A stretch of 14,805 nucleotides of DNA from CAZGMC01 sp964526565 (GTDB taxonomy: Bacteria; Pseudomonadota; Alphaproteobacteria; DSM-16000; Inquilinaceae): contig CAZGMC010000102.1 of assembly GCA_964526565.1 (NCBI GenBank), positions 1-14,805 of the forward strand, read 5' to 3'. Positions 13,610 through 14,805 of the stretch are shown one piece after another. Numbering within the stretch: position 1 is the first letter of the stretch; the number at the start of each line of letters is the position of its first letter. A model generated the notes under the pieces. The model had not been told where the DNA came from, made no database searches, and worked only from the letters and a program-made list of their open reading frames with translations. Position numbers and translations under genes: made by a program.

Positions 13610-14805
13610 GTGTCGCGCCGCATTCTCGCCCTGTGGCTGCCGACCCTGCCCACCGACCGGCTGTGCCGCGCCCGCGCCGGCGGCAATGCCGGCCGTGCCG
13701 CCGCCCTGCGGGCGCGGCCCCTGGCGACGACCGCGGCCGACCATGGCCGTCTCGTCCTGGCCGCCGTCAACGCGGCCGCCGCCGCGGCCGGCCTCACCCC
13801 CGCCCTGCCGCTGGCCGAGGCGCGGGCCCGCGTTGCCGATCTGGCCACGGCCGCCGCCGTACCGGAGGCCGATGCGCGGGCGCTGGCCGGCCTGGCCGAC
13901 TGGTGCGGCCGCTACACGCCGTGGGTGGCCCCCTGTGGCAGCGCCGGCCTGATCCTGGACATTACGGGCTGCGCCCATCTGTTCGGTGGCGAGGCCGGGC
14001 TGCTGGGCGACGCCGTGGCGCGACTCGTGCGGTTCGGCTATGCCGCCCGCGGCGCCATTGCCGAAACTCCGGCCGCCGCCTGGGCGGTGGCCACCGTCGG
14101 CCCCGGCCATGCCGGCCCCGCCACTCCCCTGGGCGACGCCATCGTCGCCCCCGGCGCCGTGGCCGCGGCGCTGGCGCCGTTGCCGGTGGCCGGCCTGCGA
14201 TTCGGCGCAGCGGCCGCAGCCGGGCTCGACCGGCTCGGCCTGCGCCGCATCGGTGACCTCTACAAGGTGCCGCCGGCCACGCTGGCGCAGCGCTTCGGCC
14301 CGGCGGTGCCGCAGCGGCTCGACCAGGCGCTCGGCCGCCGCGGCGAGCCGGTCTCGCCGCGGCGGCCGCCGCCAGTGCACGCCGCCCGCCTGACCTTCGC
14401 CGAACCCATCGCCCGCACCGAAGACGTCGCTGCCGCGCTCGACCGCCTGCTCGCCCAGGTCTGCGCCGGTCTGGAGCAGGACGGGCGCGGTGCCCGCCGG
14501 CTCGAGCTTGCCGCCTACCGCGTCGACGGCGCCGTGCAGCGCCTCGCCGTCGGCACCAGCCGGCCGACCCGCCGGCCGGCCCACGTCCGCCGCCTGTTCG
14601 CCGAGCGGCTCGACCGGCTTGATGCCGGCTTCGGCATCGAGGTGCTGGCGCTCCTGGTGACCGCGGCGGAGCCGCTGGCGCCGGTCCAGCTCGCCCTGGC
14701 CGGCGACGGCGGGAACGCTGCCCCGGCCGACGCCCGAACCGACGCCCGAACCGACGCCCCGGCCGACGCCCCGGCCGACGCCCCGGCCGACGCCCCGGCC
14801 GACGC
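13610..14805 (+). CDS. imuB: ImuB, Y-family polymerase-like protein lacking catalytic residues (3' end outside window)
   Basis: ImuB is a non-catalytic Y-family polymerase homologue that links ImuA and ImuC/DnaE2 to the beta clamp during SOS mutagenesis. The start is GTG 13610 (VSRRILALWLPTLPTDRL) with GGAGG seven bases upstream, the same layout as imuA. The frame stays open for 398 codons to the window end. In DinB-like enzymes metal-binding acids occur near the N-terminus and in an SIDE motif. Here the N-terminus reads LALWLPTLPTD, and GSAGLILDITGCAHLFGG (110-127) has Ala-Gly where Asp-Glu would be, as expected for ImuB. LGLRRIGDLYKVP marks the helix-hairpin region. The last 26 codons are a TDAR/PADA repeat. 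The gene is truncated by the window, not visibly broken. Confidence 0.92.
   Translation, partial: MSRRILALWLPTLPTDRLCRARAGGNAGRAAALRARPLATTAADHGRLVLAAVNAAAAAAGLTPALPLAEARARVADLATAAAVPEADARALAGLADWCGRYTPWVAPCGSAGLILDITGCAHLFGGEAGLLGDAVARLVRFGYAARGAIAETPAAAWAVATVGPGHAGPATPLGDAIVAPGAVAAALAPLPVAGLRFGAAAAAGLDRLGLRRIGDLYKVPPATLAQRFGPAVPQRLDQALGRRGEPVSPRRPPPVHAARLTFAEPIARTEDVAAALDRLLAQVCAGLEQDGRGARRLELAAYRVDGAVQRLAVGTSRPTRRPAHVRRLFAERLDRLDAGFGIEVLALLVTAAEPLAPVQLALAGDGGNAAPADARTDARTDAPADAPADAPADAPAD
14728..14805 (+). repeat. 12-bp tandem repeat in imuB running off the window
   Basis: Two copies of CGACGCCCGAAC (14728-14739, 14740-14751) are followed by four exact copies of CGACGCCCCGGC (14752-14799) and a partial copy at the edge. 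The repeat encodes DART then DAPA units in frame with imuB. The window stops inside the array, so total copy number is unknown. Confidence 0.93.

Noticed and set aside
13519..14256. Alternative frame across the start of imuB (245 codons)
   Set aside because: It is Arg/Pro-rich shadow coding; the ImuB frame from GTG 13610 has clear family motifs and a strong ribosome binding site.

Overview
The window looks like a chromosomal piece of a high-G+C alphaproteobacterium, probably of the Rhodospirillales/Azospirillum-like side. The supporting signs are a fused anthranilate synthase TrpE(G) behind a Trp-codon leader peptide, a yidC-engB pair, an imuA-imuB mutagenesis cassette, and SOS boxes of the alphaproteobacterial type (GAAC-N7-GAAC, or GTTC-N7-GTTC). 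Two runs of exactly 100 N are assembly gaps, and both lie inside short GC-rich tandem repeats. All assignments come from reading the sequence and recalled family features; no database search was possible.

Left part (1-8235), core genes. The 3' end of yidC is followed by engB and lolA on the + strand, a cell-envelope/ribosome biogenesis group. Convergent to lolA is trpE(G) on the - strand. Its upstream region holds a complete transcription attenuator: a promoter, a 15-residue leader peptide with three consecutive Trp codons, an antiterminator and an intrinsic terminator. Divergent from it, across a 13-bp tandem repeat containing the first gap, is an RND-type efflux permease with no adaptor or outer-membrane partner nearby.

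Middle part (8316-12207), accessory region with visibly lower G+C and wider intergenic spaces. On the - strand there are two paralogous PEP-CTERM/exosortase-associated acyltransferases (GNAT/autoinducer-synthase-like) and a small Cys-rich membrane protein of unknown function. Divergent on the + strand is a PEP-CTERM protein with a signal peptide and a C-terminal VPEP-TM-Arg sorting signal. It is preceded by a near-consensus sigma-54 (-24/-12) promoter and followed by a strong intrinsic terminator. The 645-bp divergent region carries several palindromes that could be operators or enhancer sites. No exosortase is present in the window.

Right part (12346-14805), SOS mutagenesis. imuA and imuB (truncated at the window edge) each begin with GTG behind a GGAGG ribosome binding site, and each has its own LexA box. 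ImuC/DnaE2 would be expected just beyond the right edge. imuA contains the second gap in an in-frame 12-bp repeat, and imuB runs into another 12-bp repeat exactly where the window ends.
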